From Haloquadratum sp. J07HQX50 (GTDB lineage Archaea; Halobacteriota; Halobacteria; Halobacteriales; Haloferacaceae), in NCBI GenBank assembly GCA_000416005.1, contig KE356562.1, positions 723,861 to 738,416 of the forward strand: 14,556 nucleotides of DNA, written 5' to 3'. Below the pieces are notes generated by a model. The model made no database searches and was not told the DNA's origin. It saw only the letters and a program-made list of their open reading frames with translations. The stretch's first letter is position 1. The number at the start of each line of letters is the position of its first letter. Shown here one piece after another: positions 14,188-14,556 of the stretch. The position numbers and the translations under genes are program-made.

Positions 14188-14556
14188 TCAGTTTGCACTG
14201 GCTTGCCACTTCTGGATTGTTTTGAGACCAACTCCATCTACCTCACTGGCAAGTCGATCAGGTTCGGCAGCTTTGAGCGCGGTCACGCTATCGACTCCAA
14301 TATCTTTGAGTTTCTCTGCGTTTTTCTCCCCAATCCCATCGACAGTCTCAAGATCAGAGCCGCTGTCAGCCTGCTCGGCCTGATACTCACGATAATTACA
14401 GATTGGACAGCCAAGTTCCCATGGCTCACGATCGGCTTCCTCATAGACAATCTGCAGTTCGGGGAGGTCATGTTCGCTACACTGCCCATCGGTCACCGAG
14501 ATTGCTCCCTGCCGTGGCAGTGGCAATGAATACTCGCAGTCGGGGTATCGTACACA
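14188..14556 (-). CDS. topA: DNA topoisomerase I, C-terminal end (5' part outside window)
   Basis: The frame is open to the right edge; 122 residues of the C-terminus are visible. They begin CVRYPDCEYSLPLPRQG and contain LGCPICNYREYQ, the zinc-ribbon remnants that follow the catalytic core in archaeal type IA topoisomerase I. The last 55 residues form a helix-hairpin-helix DNA-binding domain (LETVDGIGEKNAEKLKDIGV and VDGVGLKTIQKW). The enzyme relaxes negative supercoils. Other zinc-ribbon/HhH proteins are possible, but the arrangement matches haloarchaeal TopA well. The short gap to the GGGP synthase gene holds that gene's promoter. Confidence 0.82.
   Translation of the reverse strand, partial: CVRYPDCEYSLPLPRQGAISVTDGQCSEHDLPELQIVYEEADREPWELGCPICNYREYQAEQADSGSDLETVDGIGEKNAEKLKDIGVDSVTALKAAEPDRLASEVDGVGLKTIQKWQASAN

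Overview
The window looks like chromosomal DNA of a haloarchaeon. The proteins are acidic, the gene content is core euryarchaeal (TopA, ether-lipid synthase, KEOPS Pcc1, RPB12, prefoldin, archaeal Pth2, archaeal CoA-pathway enzymes), and most promoters have a TTTA-type box 24-29 nt ahead of the start codon, as for leaderless haloarchaeal transcripts. Base composition looks near 50% GC, low for haloarchaea. That, and the protein sequences, suggest Haloquadratum or a close relative; this is recognition, not a computed result.

Layout: the 3' end of a DUF2070 membrane-protein gene (+) faces a minus-strand information-processing operon, rpl37ae - rpoP - pcc1 - pfdB - DUF3194 (747-2133). rpoP (44 aa) lies between rpl37ae and pcc1. 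Upstream are a DUF2103 zinc-ribbon protein and the pth2-truD pair, all on the minus strand. Divergent from pth2 is dcd (dCTP deaminase), which carries a 427-residue intein in its active-site region. Its stop overlaps the start of a ThiR-like thiamine regulator. thiR converges on thi4, with the stop codons sharing TTAA. A xi-class glutathione S-transferase homologue (+) converges on phosphopantothenate synthetase; a hairpin covers both stops. Pantoate kinase lies just upstream, giving both archaea-specific CoA steps side by side. After a 412-bp hairpin-rich gap without a convincing gene come aspS, geranylgeranylglyceryl phosphate synthase and the C-terminus of topA, all on the minus strand.

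Main points of interest: (1) the Dcd intein, whose two LAGLIDADG motifs have both lost their acidic residues; (2) the ether-lipid synthase gene, broken by two single-base losses although the protein is normally essential; (3) a ribosomal protein L37Ae that has lost all four zinc-binding cysteines; (4) a thiR/thi4 locus with a small palindrome at the thi4 start; (5) promoter spacing that moves the starts of aspS and pantoate kinase to internal ATGs; (6) the unexplained gap between aspS and pantoate kinase. I saw no CRISPR array, tRNA, rRNA or intact insertion sequence.
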